This document shows, piece by piece, positions 1 through 8,676 of a DNA stretch of 35,018 bases. Each line of letters begins with the position of its first letter. Position 1 is the stretch's first letter. The stretch comes from Prevotella sp. UBA5387 (GTDB lineage Bacteria; Bacteroidota; Bacteroidia; Bacteroidales; Bacteroidaceae): contig DHOP01000032.1 of the NCBI GenBank assembly GCA_002407775.1, forward strand, positions 1 through 35,018, in the 5' to 3' direction. The notes below the pieces were generated by a model. The model ran no database searches and had not been told where the DNA came from. It was given only the letters and a program-made list of their open reading frames with translations. The translations under genes were made by a program, and so were the position numbers.

Positions 1-29
1 TAAAGTAAATTTAGGCATAGTCACGGCAC

Positions 30-117
30 TGCGATTAAATACTAATCAGCATGCGATAAGTACTCAATCGTAGTGCGGTTGATATCTAATCGCGATGCCA
101 TCAGATAGTAATCGCAT
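30..117. repeat. Degenerate 22-bp tandem repeat, four units
   Basis: Four consecutive 22-nt units start at 30, 52, 74 and 96. Each begins TGCG or TGCC and most carry AATC at unit positions 15-18, usually followed by G. Each unit is also an imperfect dyad (GCGATT, about 7-8 nt, AATCGC). A partial fifth copy may precede it at about 14-29. The unit length is not a multiple of three, so a repeat-protein explanation is unlikely. The period is close to two helical turns. Function is unknown; a protein-binding array or the remnant of a dispersed repeat are both possible. Confidence 0.6.
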
Positions 118-439
118 CGCCAAAGCTATCCTTTCGAAAAACCTAAATATTCCCCTTCAAATGGTATACGATAATAAGTCAGCTTATGCTTTATTGGCAG
201 AGGCTGTCAAGACGACCCAAAAAATGTGTCGCGAGGATAGTAAGTGCACCAAAGGTTGTAATGATAAGGCTTGGTGAATAGTACGCTTTTAGTTTCGATG
301 TCAACTTGTCCTTTGACCTAACCGAATTTTATTGCTTTCCAAAGGAGTCATGCATCAATGTTCAAAGGGTGCTGGTGCGCATTCTAAAATTGTCGTTATC
401 ACGTAGGTTAAAGACAATGTTTTTTTCAGTGCACACAAA

Positions 440-533
440 ATTTTCTTTTCATGAATGAATTCTTCTAAAAGTATGAAGAGAAAATAAGTTGCATCTACAT
501 AAATTTTCTCCAAAAAGGTAAAACTTCTTTTAC
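440..533. repeat. Cluster of overlapping inverted repeats
   Basis: ATTTTCTTTTCAT (440-452) can pair with ATGAAGAGAAAAT (473-485) at 12 of 13 positions. The 3' part of that second arm (478-485) is also a perfect 8-bp complement of ATTTTCTC (503-510), so the two hairpins exclude each other. A third hairpin, GTAAAA-CTTC-TTTTAC, lies at 518-533. They lie beyond the SusD terminator on the minus strand. They may be secondary termination or mRNA 3'-end structures, or chance in AT-rich DNA. Confidence 0.35.
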
Positions 534-560
534 TTTAATTCCAAAATCCTTCCTTGCTAC

Positions 561-609
561 AAAATAAAAAGGCACATCTTCTTCAAACATGAAGAGACGT
601 GCCTTTTTT
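561..609 (-). terminator. Rho-independent terminator after the SusD gene
   Basis: The arms at 566-584 and 591-609 form a stem of up to 19 bp with two interrupted pairs and a 6-nt loop. The outer stem is AAAAAGGCAC paired with GTGCCTTTTT. Read on the minus strand, the stem is followed by a T-rich tract (TTTTTATTTT, complement of 561-570). It begins 15 nt beyond the SusD stop codon and ends the long collinear minus-strand run. Confidence 0.88.
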
Positions 610-624
610 AGAACTTAAATAACA

Positions 625-2802
625 TCAATTAGCAAGAGGATCAAATGTGCCCATAGAACCAGCATTGTTGGCATCTTGCCATCCAATGGTCTGTGGAATG
701 CCCTTATTGGCAGCAGATGCTCCCGAACTGAGACCCAAGAAATAATAGTTTGGACGGAAGTTGATATAAAGCATGTTTTTATTTAAATCATAACTGTCGC
801 CTTTATTCACCTTCATCACAAGATACTCTTTATACCAATTGGCCAATGTCAGGTTCTGATCGCTGAGATTGTTCTTTCGTAGGTCAACACCTGTAGGACG
901 GGTAATGCTCTTTAATGGATCTGAATCAAAGGTACTGCCGCCTACACCGTACTGGTCGGATACACGATATTGTATCTTCTCACGACGTTGACCGTTCAAC
1001 TGAGCAAAGCCAAGCCAAGTGCATGTATTACCACCCCATCCTGTAAGTGTCCAAGTTGAAGGAGCACCATCAGGAATTACAGAACCACCATCGAAAAGCA
1101 TCCATCTACGAAGATCATCAAAACGCTTGCCTTCATATGCCAATTCTATTTGACGTTCGTATAATACTGCGCTCATGCAAGCAGCTTGATCACTAGAGAG
1201 GTTACTCTGCAAGCCATAATTGTTAGCAGCCGTATAACCAGCACGGTCACGTATCTGTTGGATGTAGCTTACAGCGTCACCCATCTGTCCTGCGCCACAA
1301 GCTACCTCTGCAAGATTCAGAAGTACTTCTGCAAAACGCAATTCGATCAATGGAGCAGCAGAATAGAATGGGGCTGCACCCTTAGTGTCTGATGCTACAT
1401 AGTTGTACAAAGGAGAGTTTACATCAAAATCATCAGATTTCTTCCGGACATATACACCCTGAACACTTTTTAGTAGGTTATCAGCGCCATAGAAGTCGCC
1501 ACTCTCCACACTGCCCTGATCATTCTGGTTTGTATACCAAACATAATTCCACAACACGTAGTTCTTTCCATCGGCTGGATTGTTTGCATCCTTGGCACTG
1601 GCATCACCATTATATGCCCAACGATAGCCTGGGAAAGCAAAGGTGCGATAGAAACGTGGATCACGACCCACAAAAGGCAACGCCTTATCATAAACAGAGT
1701 CAGATGTCTCTAGCCTAGAATATGTACCTGTACCAGCAGGGATTTTACCATCAGCCATTGGGAACTCCTTAATCATCATTTCAGCTACCGACTTACCGCT
1801 ACCGCCAGTGTTAGCAGGACGAATGGCACGTTCCCATGAATTATTCTTCTGATTGTCGAGTCCGTCACCAGTAATATTATTATATAAGGTAACAAAAACA
1901 GCCTCTGGATTCTTGTTTGATTGACAGAACATGGATGCAAAATCTGAGCCATTGACATTGCTCCCAGACTTATATAGTCCATATCCACAAGCTTTGATGG
2001 AATCAAGCTCGGATTTCATCGTATTGTAAGCATTAGTCCAGCGAGCTTGGTCATTACTGCGATTGAATAATGGACTACACCACAACAACATGACACGTCC
2101 CTTAAGTGCAAGGGCTGTACCAGTCGTTATGCGTCCATAGTCACTTCCAGACCAACCACCATTCATTGTCTTTGGAGCAAGCAATTTAGCTGCCTTGTCA
2201 AGATCACTAAGAATAAACTCGTAAGTTGCTTTAGCTGATGAACGAGGAGTAACTGATGAAGCCACAGGGTCGAGATTCTTGTCCAGCAAGGGAACACCAC
2301 CATACCATTTGAAAAGGTTATAATAGCACCAAGCACGGAAGAAGTATACCTGTCCTAGAAAACTGTTTTTTTCCTCTTCAGAAATCGTACCTCCTAAGAT
2401 ACCCTCTATTACATCATTGATATTGCGGATACGTCCATACACAGCCTCCTGAATGTTGCTCTGTGTTCCCATGAAAAAGTCTGGAACACTGTTGTCGCTG
2501 CCCATCGAACTTAGTTCTACCTGAGGATCCACAAATGAACTAAAGCCAGCATATTCCTCTGTAGATTGACCAGCAAGGTCAGAATTACCAGCCGATGGAT
2601 ATTTCCAAGTCATATCGGAGGTAGTTGGCAAACACCAACTATAAACATCGTTGACACGTCCATTACATCCGCTGACATAATTGTAGATGCCAGCATTCAC
2701 ATTATCATAGTTCTTTTTTTCCTGCAGAAAGGAATCGCTGCATGAAGCCAAAGATATCAGGCCCACAAGGCCGAAACTTACATATATAATTGATCTTTTC
2801 AT
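625..2802 (-). CDS. SusD/RagB-family outer-membrane glycan-binding lipoprotein
   Basis: This is the surface lipoprotein that caps the SusC channel and hands it oligosaccharides. The 725-residue product starts with a lipoprotein signal whose lipobox LASC places the lipidated cysteine at residue 21. The SusD N-terminal signature RAWCYYNLFKWYGGVPLL is at 156-173. The C-terminal family block follows, with LRFAEVLLNLAEV at 488-500 and RQIELAYEGKRFDDLRRW at 550-567. It is longer than most SusD proteins (about 500-650 residues). It starts at an ATG 34 nt after the SusC stop and is the last gene before the terminator, so it is almost certainly co-transcribed with SusC. The family is certain; the ligand is not shown by the sequence, though the locus suggests RG-II side-chain fragments. 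Confidence 0.96.
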   Translation of the reverse strand: MKRSIIYVSFGLVGLISLASCSDSFLQEKKNYDNVNAGIYNYVSGCNGRVNDVYSWCLPTTSDMTWKYPSAGNSDLAGQSTEEYAGFSSFVDPQVELSSMGSDNSVPDFFMGTQSNIQEAVYGRIRNINDVIEGILGGTISEEEKNSFLGQVYFFRAWCYYNLFKWYGGVPLLDKNLDPVASSVTPRSSAKATYEFILSDLDKAAKLLAPKTMNGGWSGSDYGRITTGTALALKGRVMLLWCSPLFNRSNDQARWTNAYNTMKSELDSIKACGYGLYKSGSNVNGSDFASMFCQSNKNPEAVFVTLYNNITGDGLDNQKNNSWERAIRPANTGGSGKSVAEMMIKEFPMADGKIPAGTGTYSRLETSDSVYDKALPFVGRDPRFYRTFAFPGYRWAYNGDASAKDANNPADGKNYVLWNYVWYTNQNDQGSVESGDFYGADNLLKSVQGVYVRKKSDDFDVNSPLYNYVASDTKGAAPFYSAAPLIELRFAEVLLNLAEVACGAGQMGDAVSYIQQIRDRAGYTAANNYGLQSNLSSDQAACMSAVLYERQIELAYEGKRFDDLRRWMLFDGGSVIPDGAPSTWTLTGWGGNTCTWLGFAQLNGQRREKIQYRVSDQYGVGGSTFDSDPLKSITRPTGVDLRKNNLSDQNLTLANWYKEYLVMKVNKGDSYDLNKNMLYINFRPNYYFLGLSSGASAANKGIPQTIGWQDANNAGSMGTFDPLAN

Positions 2803-2836
2803 TTCCTTTGCTTTTTTAGTCAGTTAAAACCATCGA

Positions 2837-5800
2837 TTAGAAAGAAAGGTTTACACCAACGGTCCATTTCCTCAAATTAGGATAACTTCCATAGGTACCC
2901 GCCATTGGATTCGTGAATTTGTCGGGATATGGATTGCAGAAGTTGAACAAGTTTTGCCCGCTTATATTGATTCGTGCACTACTTATACCAATAGGTTTCA
3001 GCCAAGTCTTAGGTAAAGAATAAGCAACGGTCAGCCGATTAAGGGCAACATTAGCTGCACTGACTCTCCAAAAACTTGATGCAACGGCATTGACACCAGA
3101 GTAAGCTAGATTAGGATAGATTCCATCTCTATTCTGTTTCACCACCAACTGACCAGAACCATCATATACATCACTATATGCATACATGTTGTCTACGTTC
3201 CAGAATGAGGGCATATTGCTATATTCTATATTCCCGCTAGGCTTCAAGGCCGCACCTGGAATTATAGCGTAAGCACCCCAAGAAGCTCCAAGCTGAGCTA
3301 TCAGCGAAAAGCTCTTGTATTCAGCACTAAGATTCATAGTAAAACCATAGATGTTATCACTACGATTAGACAAGCTCACTTGGTCGTTGTCACCATCTAC
3401 AACACCATCCGGACCTGCATAGGTACCAGTGGTGGCATCATAGGCTCCACGAACATCTTTATAAATTAACATTCCAGGACGTACCTGATCTTGGGTACGA
3501 CCCAAGTAACTGGTTATGTGATAGGTGTTAAAGTACTCAGCAATATCTTGATAGCTGCGGAACATACCCAAACACTGCAATCCCCAAACCCCCACGTCGG
3601 TTCGATGACCTTTGGTAATCTGACGATATAAGTACTCATTCTCAAAGTCCATATTTAGCACTTTGTTGTCAGAGTAGCCAGTGTTTACACCAATACTATA
3701 TTTGAAGTCCTTACCAATTCTATCACGCCATGTAATCGAAAGTTCGTATCCCCAACTGTCCATCTCTCCAATATTGGATGCCGCACTCTGAGTACCCACA
3801 GTTGATGGAACAGTCTGAATGATATTCATCAACATTTGTCGGTTCTTTTCTTTGTACGCATCAAAGGTAACATTTAACCTTTGGCCTAAGAAATTAGCAT
3901 CGATACCAGCATTGTACTTATAGTCTTTGTCCCAATGTACATCTGTATTTACAGCAGAATTGTTTTTGTTGATAGTGATACGAGTGCTAGAATCGATATT
4001 AGTGCCTTCGCCAAATATAACTCCCTTGTTAGCATCCTGAGCATAAACTTGCATCCATTGCCATGCTGCAGTGTTATCGCGACCGGTAAGACCAAAAGAA
4101 GCGCGAAGTTTCAAGAAATCAACCCAGGTCCCATTCTTCTTGAACCATGGTTCTTCTGAGATAACCCAACCTGCACTCACTGCAGGGAATACCCCCCAAT
4201 AGTTCTTTGGAGCAAATTTGGTAGAAGCATCTGAACGAATCAAGAATTCAAACAGGTAACGGTCTGCGTATGCATAGTTGACACGACCGATGTAAGACAG
4301 AGTTCCGCTTTCACTACGTGTGAAAGTTGTAGTCTGTTGGCCAGTAGCAGAGTTTGATTGACCTGTAGTGAACTCATAAGGATTCTCTCTTTGACCCACA
4401 AGATATTCACTCTCAGCTTCAGACTTCTCTATGGAGAAAAGACCTTGAATATGATGTTGTCCGAAATCACGAGCATACTGAGCAGTAAAGTTCATCTGGT
4501 AATTGTCGGTTCTAGTCATACTGCGTCTCAAATAATCTCCATTATTGAGTGTTAGAGCAGTAAAATTGGTTTCACCCAGATAATCGTAAGTATCGAGATC
4601 GCTCTCAGCACCAGTAGCAGAGTATAAATGGTTTCCACTTCCAAAGCGCTTTTTCATCTTATACAACGTGAAGGCTGAGCCATACTCGTTGCCTTTATCT
4701 GAGTTGATACTCTTAGAATAGCTAAAGCGTAATTTCAAACCTTTAAGAATATTACTCCAACCGAAGTCATAACCAACACTTCCATTAATATTCATGTTAG
4801 AGTTCTTGCTCTCACTATAATCACCATTATTTTGCAGGACTGCGAAATTATAATTCTGAGTTTGGTTATACTCTGAGTTATTTAATCCATAAGAAGGAAT
4901 GGAATATCCACCTACACTTTCAGGAATATAGTTTGGACGTGAAAGAAGGTTATTGTAATCTTTCTCATCACCAGAGCCTCCAACCTTGACTAATGGTTTG
5001 TTCTTGTTGGCATAATCGCCAGTGATTGACAGATTAGCATCTAACCACTTGCTTATTTTAACGTCTACACCAGCTCTATAATTGAAGCGATCATAGTTGA
5101 GTTTGCCAAGATTACCATTCTGATCAAAGTAGGCTATGCCAGCGAAATAGTTCACCTTGTCGGTAGCGCCACTAATGTTGGCACTATGTTTCATCGTATA
5201 AGCTGTTTCCCAATATTTATCAAGCAAGTCATAGTTCATGCTTTTCATTGCCTCAAGCTCATCCGCCTGAAAAAGACCAGTTGTATGATTATATATTGAA
5301 TTAATATTGTTAGCTGCTGTATAGGAATTATATAGACGACCATATTCGTAGGCACTCAACATCTTTGGTCTTGCTACCTCATCGGTAAAGCCAAATGTAC
5401 CACTATAACTGATGGTTGGTGCCCCCAACTTGCCTTTCTTTGTAGTAACTAGGATAACACCGTTTGCAGCACGGGCACCATAGACAGCTGCAGAGGCATC
5501 TTTCAGGACTGATATACTTTCAACCTCAGATGGGTCCAGATTATTGAAAGCTTCTGCTCCAAGGTTCTGAGATGTATTACCTACCTTTACATCATTGGGG
5601 TAGATATATCCATCAATGACAAAAAGTGGCTGTTGTGCTGTTGAACCAACATCACTCAATGAGTTTGTATCACGGATGTATAAACGAGCATTGTTGCCAG
5701 GGCGAGATTCCCCTCCACTTACGCTCAAACCAGTGACAAGACCAGAAAGAGATGAGGCCAAACCGCCATTGGCCAAGTCTTGAATGTCAGATACAGGGAC

Positions 5801-6160
5801 AGTTGCTACAGAACCTGTAAGGTGTGCTTTTTTTTGAGAGCCGTAACCAACAACAACCACTTCGTCCAAATCTGCATTTCCTGCTTCAAGTTGTAGGCGT
5901 CCACCAGTTGTTGTAACCGATTTATGGCCAAGATAAGAGACTGTCAAAGGCTCACCGTTTGTCACGGTAATCTGATAATTACCATCAAGATCGGTAACCG
6001 TTCCGGTCTTACCGTTTTTTTCGCGAATAGTTGCACCTATTACAGGATCACCATTCTCATCCACTACGGTTCCCTTGACTACTTTATTCTGGGCAAAGGT
6101 TGGTATGGCACATGTCATCAAGGCCACCATTGCCAAAATTCTCATATATTTTCTTTTCAT
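2837..6160 (-). CDS. SusC/RagA-family TonB-dependent outer-membrane transporter
   Basis: This is a TonB-dependent channel that imports oligosaccharides delivered by the partner SusD. I start it at the ATG at 6160, giving 1107 residues. A TTG 12 nt upstream in frame would add four residues but is a poorer start. Residues 1-24 form a signal peptide ending TFAQ. A carboxypeptidase-regulatory-like beta-sandwich follows at about 28-95 (VKGTVVDENGDPVIGATI), then the SusC signature DLDEVVVVGYG at 97-107, the plug, and the beta-barrel ending in aromatic GVNLSF. It lies 22 nt after the beta-helix lipoprotein gene and 34 nt before SusD, as expected of an operon. No ECF-sigma/anti-sigma pair is nearby and there is no obvious STN extension, so control probably comes from the AraC-type regulator upstream. 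Confidence 0.96.
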   Translation of the reverse strand: MKRKYMRILAMVALMTCAIPTFAQNKVVKGTVVDENGDPVIGATIREKNGKTGTVTDLDGNYQITVTNGEPLTVSYLGHKSVTTTGGRLQLEAGNADLDEVVVVGYGSQKKAHLTGSVATVPVSDIQDLANGGLASSLSGLVTGLSVSGGESRPGNNARLYIRDTNSLSDVGSTAQQPLFVIDGYIYPNDVKVGNTSQNLGAEAFNNLDPSEVESISVLKDASAAVYGARAANGVILVTTKKGKLGAPTISYSGTFGFTDEVARPKMLSAYEYGRLYNSYTAANNINSIYNHTTGLFQADELEAMKSMNYDLLDKYWETAYTMKHSANISGATDKVNYFAGIAYFDQNGNLGKLNYDRFNYRAGVDVKISKWLDANLSITGDYANKNKPLVKVGGSGDEKDYNNLLSRPNYIPESVGGYSIPSYGLNNSEYNQTQNYNFAVLQNNGDYSESKNSNMNINGSVGYDFGWSNILKGLKLRFSYSKSINSDKGNEYGSAFTLYKMKKRFGSGNHLYSATGAESDLDTYDYLGETNFTALTLNNGDYLRRSMTRTDNYQMNFTAQYARDFGQHHIQGLFSIEKSEAESEYLVGQRENPYEFTTGQSNSATGQQTTTFTRSESGTLSYIGRVNYAYADRYLFEFLIRSDASTKFAPKNYWGVFPAVSAGWVISEEPWFKKNGTWVDFLKLRASFGLTGRDNTAAWQWMQVYAQDANKGVIFGEGTNIDSSTRITINKNNSAVNTDVHWDKDYKYNAGIDANFLGQRLNVTFDAYKEKNRQMLMNIIQTVPSTVGTQSAASNIGEMDSWGYELSITWRDRIGKDFKYSIGVNTGYSDNKVLNMDFENEYLYRQITKGHRTDVGVWGLQCLGMFRSYQDIAEYFNTYHITSYLGRTQDQVRPGMLIYKDVRGAYDATTGTYAGPDGVVDGDNDQVSLSNRSDNIYGFTMNLSAEYKSFSLIAQLGASWGAYAIIPGAALKPSGNIEYSNMPSFWNVDNMYAYSDVYDGSGQLVVKQNRDGIYPNLAYSGVNAVASSFWRVSAANVALNRLTVAYSLPKTWLKPIGISSARINISGQNLFNFCNPYPDKFTNPMAGTYGSYPNLRKWTVGVNLSF

Positions 6161-6182
6161 GATGAGTTTCAATTAGATAAGC

Positions 6183-7634
6183 TTATTGTGCTGCTGGCAA
6201 CCATCGTGGATCTCCCGTGCCGAGAGAAGCCTGCTTGGATGTGCTACTAATAGTAAAGTCTGCATTAGCTGGATCCTTAAAGCCTGGATCTTCCTTAATA
6301 TCAGTTCCTGTATTGTCATAACCAGTCGGCGTATCAAATATTGTACCGTCATTCTGGGCATAGGTGTTATTGAGGAAGGTTGCAGTGGACTGGTTTTGCT
6401 TTCCTGCCAAGAACCTTCGTGCTACACCTGAGCTGCTACAGTTATAAAAGATGTCATTAGTCAATGTCCAATATGAATTCGATTGGCCAGCCATGCCATT
6501 ATAGTTACCCCATTGACCATCCTTACATACATTGTAGAACGTGCAGTTGGTATAACCCGTAGTATTGCTTGCGTATCCAATATTCTTGGCACGACCACTG
6601 GTCTGGTAGAAATATTTATAATCGAAGGCTCCTGTACGGTAGAACGTTGAGTTTGAAACTGCCAAATTTAGGATATTTCCACCCTTGTTGAGATAGAATA
6701 CACCATCCCATGTCTTACTTGGTGTGAGATTTACGACGCAATTGTTCACAATCACATTTTCGATGTATGTCTTTGTCAGATTATCGTATACAAAATAAGA
6801 ATTCACACTGTCGATCTTGCAAGACTGAATGTTAACCTTATCTTCCAGATAGTAGTTTCCATTTACCACATTTGTGATGAGTGGGGTTGCCCTTGCTCCA
6901 ATAAATGCTATGTTTGAGCCAGAGCAATTGAAGTCAACATTCTTTAATCCAAAACCAGCACTAATTGCAAAGCCAGCATTAGTACCAGTAAATTTCACTT
7001 TGGGATGATTTTTCTTGTTGGTACAGCGCAATGTAACTTTGTTCAGTTGAAAGTCAACAAGATCCGACATAGTGTAAGAACCACCGGCTTCCAAATCAAA
7101 GTTAAGGTCAACATCTTGGCTATCAGTAGGCCAAGCGAACGCAGCGAAATAAGTTGATAAGTTTGTACCTGAGGGAATAGTGCGATAAGTAGGTACATAA
7201 GTATCATAAGCCTTGACAGAAGCATCTTTAGCAGCTTGGTTATTAGCAACCGTGTTTTCTGCAGATGAGATGACAAACTTGTAGAAGGTGTCTTCCTGAC
7301 GAGCTACTTTGATTGAAGTAGCATCAACCAACACATTCTCCATACTATCAACAACAACAGGATTGGCAGGGTCATTCACATTGTATAGCGAAACAATGTA
7401 ACCACCTGCGCCATAAACAACAGGCCATGAGATTGTTTGATGACTACCCGTAGCATCAGGAGTAACCATGATAGAATCAGCAATCGGAGACAAGAGCTGA
7501 ACTCCAGTCACGGTTGTGAATCGCTCACCGTCATCAAAACCATCTTGGGTACACGAAGTCTGCAAAAAAGCAGCAATGCAGATAACAATAGCTATAACTG
7601 CACTTTTTCGTGGAAAGAAGTGATTTCCGTTCAT
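6183..7634 (-). CDS. Beta-helix surface lipoprotein, DUF4957/DUF5123-like
   Basis: This is a putative surface glycan-binding lipoprotein of 483 residues. The lipobox LQTSC puts the lipidated cysteine at residue 28. A fibronectin-III-like domain spans about 40-150. A right-handed beta-helix-like region then runs to about 440, rich in Asn and Val ladders (for example IENVIVNNCVVNL). The C-terminal motif SLGTGDPRWLP is typical of DUF4957/DUF5123 proteins of Bacteroidota, which resemble the pectate-lyase fold. I see no clear lyase catalytic site, so binding is more likely than cleavage. It lies 41 nt after the isomerase-like gene and 22 nt before the chosen SusC start. SusE-type partners normally follow SusD, so a position before SusC is unusual. 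Confidence 0.78.
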   Translation of the reverse strand: MNGNHFFPRKSAVIAIVICIAAFLQTSCTQDGFDDGERFTTVTGVQLLSPIADSIMVTPDATGSHQTISWPVVYGAGGYIVSLYNVNDPANPVVVDSMENVLVDATSIKVARQEDTFYKFVISSAENTVANNQAAKDASVKAYDTYVPTYRTIPSGTNLSTYFAAFAWPTDSQDVDLNFDLEAGGSYTMSDLVDFQLNKVTLRCTNKKNHPKVKFTGTNAGFAISAGFGLKNVDFNCSGSNIAFIGARATPLITNVVNGNYYLEDKVNIQSCKIDSVNSYFVYDNLTKTYIENVIVNNCVVNLTPSKTWDGVFYLNKGGNILNLAVSNSTFYRTGAFDYKYFYQTSGRAKNIGYASNTTGYTNCTFYNVCKDGQWGNYNGMAGQSNSYWTLTNDIFYNCSSSGVARRFLAGKQNQSTATFLNNTYAQNDGTIFDTPTGYDNTGTDIKEDPGFKDPANADFTISSTSKQASLGTGDPRWLPAAQ

Positions 7635-7675
7635 AAGTTGAAGTTTTTAATTAAAATATTAGTTTTTATTATTTA

Positions 7676-8566
7676 TTAGTTCGATTGAGTAAACACCTTC
7701 TTTATATACTTCACATTATTTCCATAGTTGTATTTCACATCTTTTATGTGAGATACATCGCGAGACCTTTCGATAACGAGCCATCCACTCCATCCTATTT
7801 TGTCTAGAATGTTTCGTACTGACCGCAAATTTATTTCTGGGTCATGTTCCAGATTAACACTGTCTGTGTTACTTGCATGTATCTGCGCGATGCGCTTCTT
7901 ACCCAGCAATTGTAACTCTTTACAAATATCTCGATGCTGATCTGCCGCATCTTGAAAATTATAGTATATTTTGATGCCCTTAGAATCTACTTCCTTCAGG
8001 AGCCTAATATCAAATTCAGCGCTTTCGGCTGTACGGATTCCGACAACTACCCCTGCCTTTCGAGCCATTTCCCCAACAACATGCAGACGACATACTATGC
8101 TATCATGCTCAGCGCCAGCTTTCTTCCAATCATTACCGCTTCCACCAAGGGGTAAAAAGGCAACCTTGCTTCCGAAAATTTTCATAGTAGTGAAACAATC
8201 GGATACAAGTTCAAGGTAGTTGTTTCGTGTAATAAAGTTTTGAGCAAAGAATCCTGACAAAGCTACAGATGGTACTTTAACAAGCAAACTATCTGACATA
8301 TTTTTAAATTGCCGTGCCTGCTCAGGATCGCGTAGTTTGTTATCAAACATCACTCTTTTACCTAAAGGACCCATATCCAACTCTACTCCGTCAGCTCCTA
8401 GCTGCTTAGCAAGACTAAACTCACCAAGTTTCTGGCGTTTAAGCACCATCCAATCACATACTGCCACTTGGTAACGTGTATGATTTTTCTTTCCCTGAAC
8501 CTGATTATTTGACAATGGTAGCAGGGCTATAAAGATAATTATTCTAAAAAGCCTGAAAGATTGCAT
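7676..8566 (-). CDS. Secreted sugar isomerase/epimerase-like TIM barrel
   Basis: The 296-residue product belongs to the xylose-isomerase-like TIM-barrel (AP endonuclease 2) superfamily. A hydrophobic N-terminus (residues 5-24) looks like a signal peptide, so it probably acts in the periplasm. Likely active-site or metal positions are E62 (GVELD), E181 (GIRTAE), D206 (NFQDAAD), H230 (QIHASN) and E266 (WLVIERS), the E/D/H/E pattern of the superfamily. Substrate is unknown; relatives act on free sugars, sugar phosphates or keto-sugars. It is the first gene after the 110-bp gap and is followed at 41 nt by the beta-helix lipoprotein, so it belongs to the SusC/SusD transcription unit. An exported isomerase there is not a standard PUL part. 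The fold is secure; the reaction is open. Confidence 0.78.
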   Translation of the reverse strand: MQSFRLFRIIIFIALLPLSNNQVQGKKNHTRYQVAVCDWMVLKRQKLGEFSLAKQLGADGVELDMGPLGKRVMFDNKLRDPEQARQFKNMSDSLLVKVPSVALSGFFAQNFITRNNYLELVSDCFTTMKIFGSKVAFLPLGGSGNDWKKAGAEHDSIVCRLHVVGEMARKAGVVVGIRTAESAEFDIRLLKEVDSKGIKIYYNFQDAADQHRDICKELQLLGKKRIAQIHASNTDSVNLEHDPEINLRSVRNILDKIGWSGWLVIERSRDVSHIKDVKYNYGNNVKYIKKVFTQSN

Positions 8567-8585
8567 CGATGCTAAATCCTTTAAG

Positions 8586-8655
8586 GATACGTCAAAAAAG
8601 TTAAATAATTTTAATCAAGACGTGTCAACTTAAAGAATGTAATCACCTTAACAAA
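8586..8655 (-). promoter_or_regulatory. Candidate promoter and operator of the SusC/SusD operon
   Basis: The 110-bp gap between the regulator gene and the isomerase-like gene is the longest in the gene run. On the minus strand it contains TTTG (8652-8655), 19 nt, then TAAGTTGA (8625-8632), a partial match to the Bacteroidota promoter TTTG-N19-21-TAnnTTTG with good spacing. Just downstream are GATACGTC (8586-8593) and GACGTGTC (8619-8626), inverted at 7 of 8 positions, each followed on the plus strand by an A/T-rich run ending in TTAAA. They could be the target of the AraC-type regulator. This is a motif reading only. Confidence 0.3.
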
Positions 8656-8676
8656 AAAACATTGATAAAACAAAGA

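Larger units (their letters stand above)
1..624. other. Gene-poor left flank
   Basis: No convincing gene is seen here. The stretch holds a 22-bp tandem repeat (30-117), a cluster of inverted repeats (440-533) and the terminator of the SusC/SusD operon (561-609). A 60-codon plus-strand frame at 95-277 starts inside the tandem repeat, has no evident ribosome binding site and resembles nothing I recognise, so I do not call it a gene. The rest is AT-rich spacer. Confidence 0.6.

Noticed and set aside
42..101. Short minus-strand frame across the 22-bp repeat
   Set aside because: It is only 19 codons, and its upstream extension is closed by a nearby stop. The 22-nt period is not in phase with codons.
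30..117. CRISPR array
   Set aside because: There are no identical repeats separated by unique spacers; the units are contiguous, degenerate and only 22 nt, and no cas gene is present.
95..277. 60-codon plus-strand reading frame
   Set aside because: It begins inside the tandem repeat, has no evident ribosome site, is short and shows no recognisable motif. It could still be a small unknown protein, but the sequence alone does not support it.
6161..6172. TTG start of SusC four codons upstream
   Set aside because: The ATG at 6160 gives a normal signal peptide; the TTG adds only four residues and has no better ribosome site.
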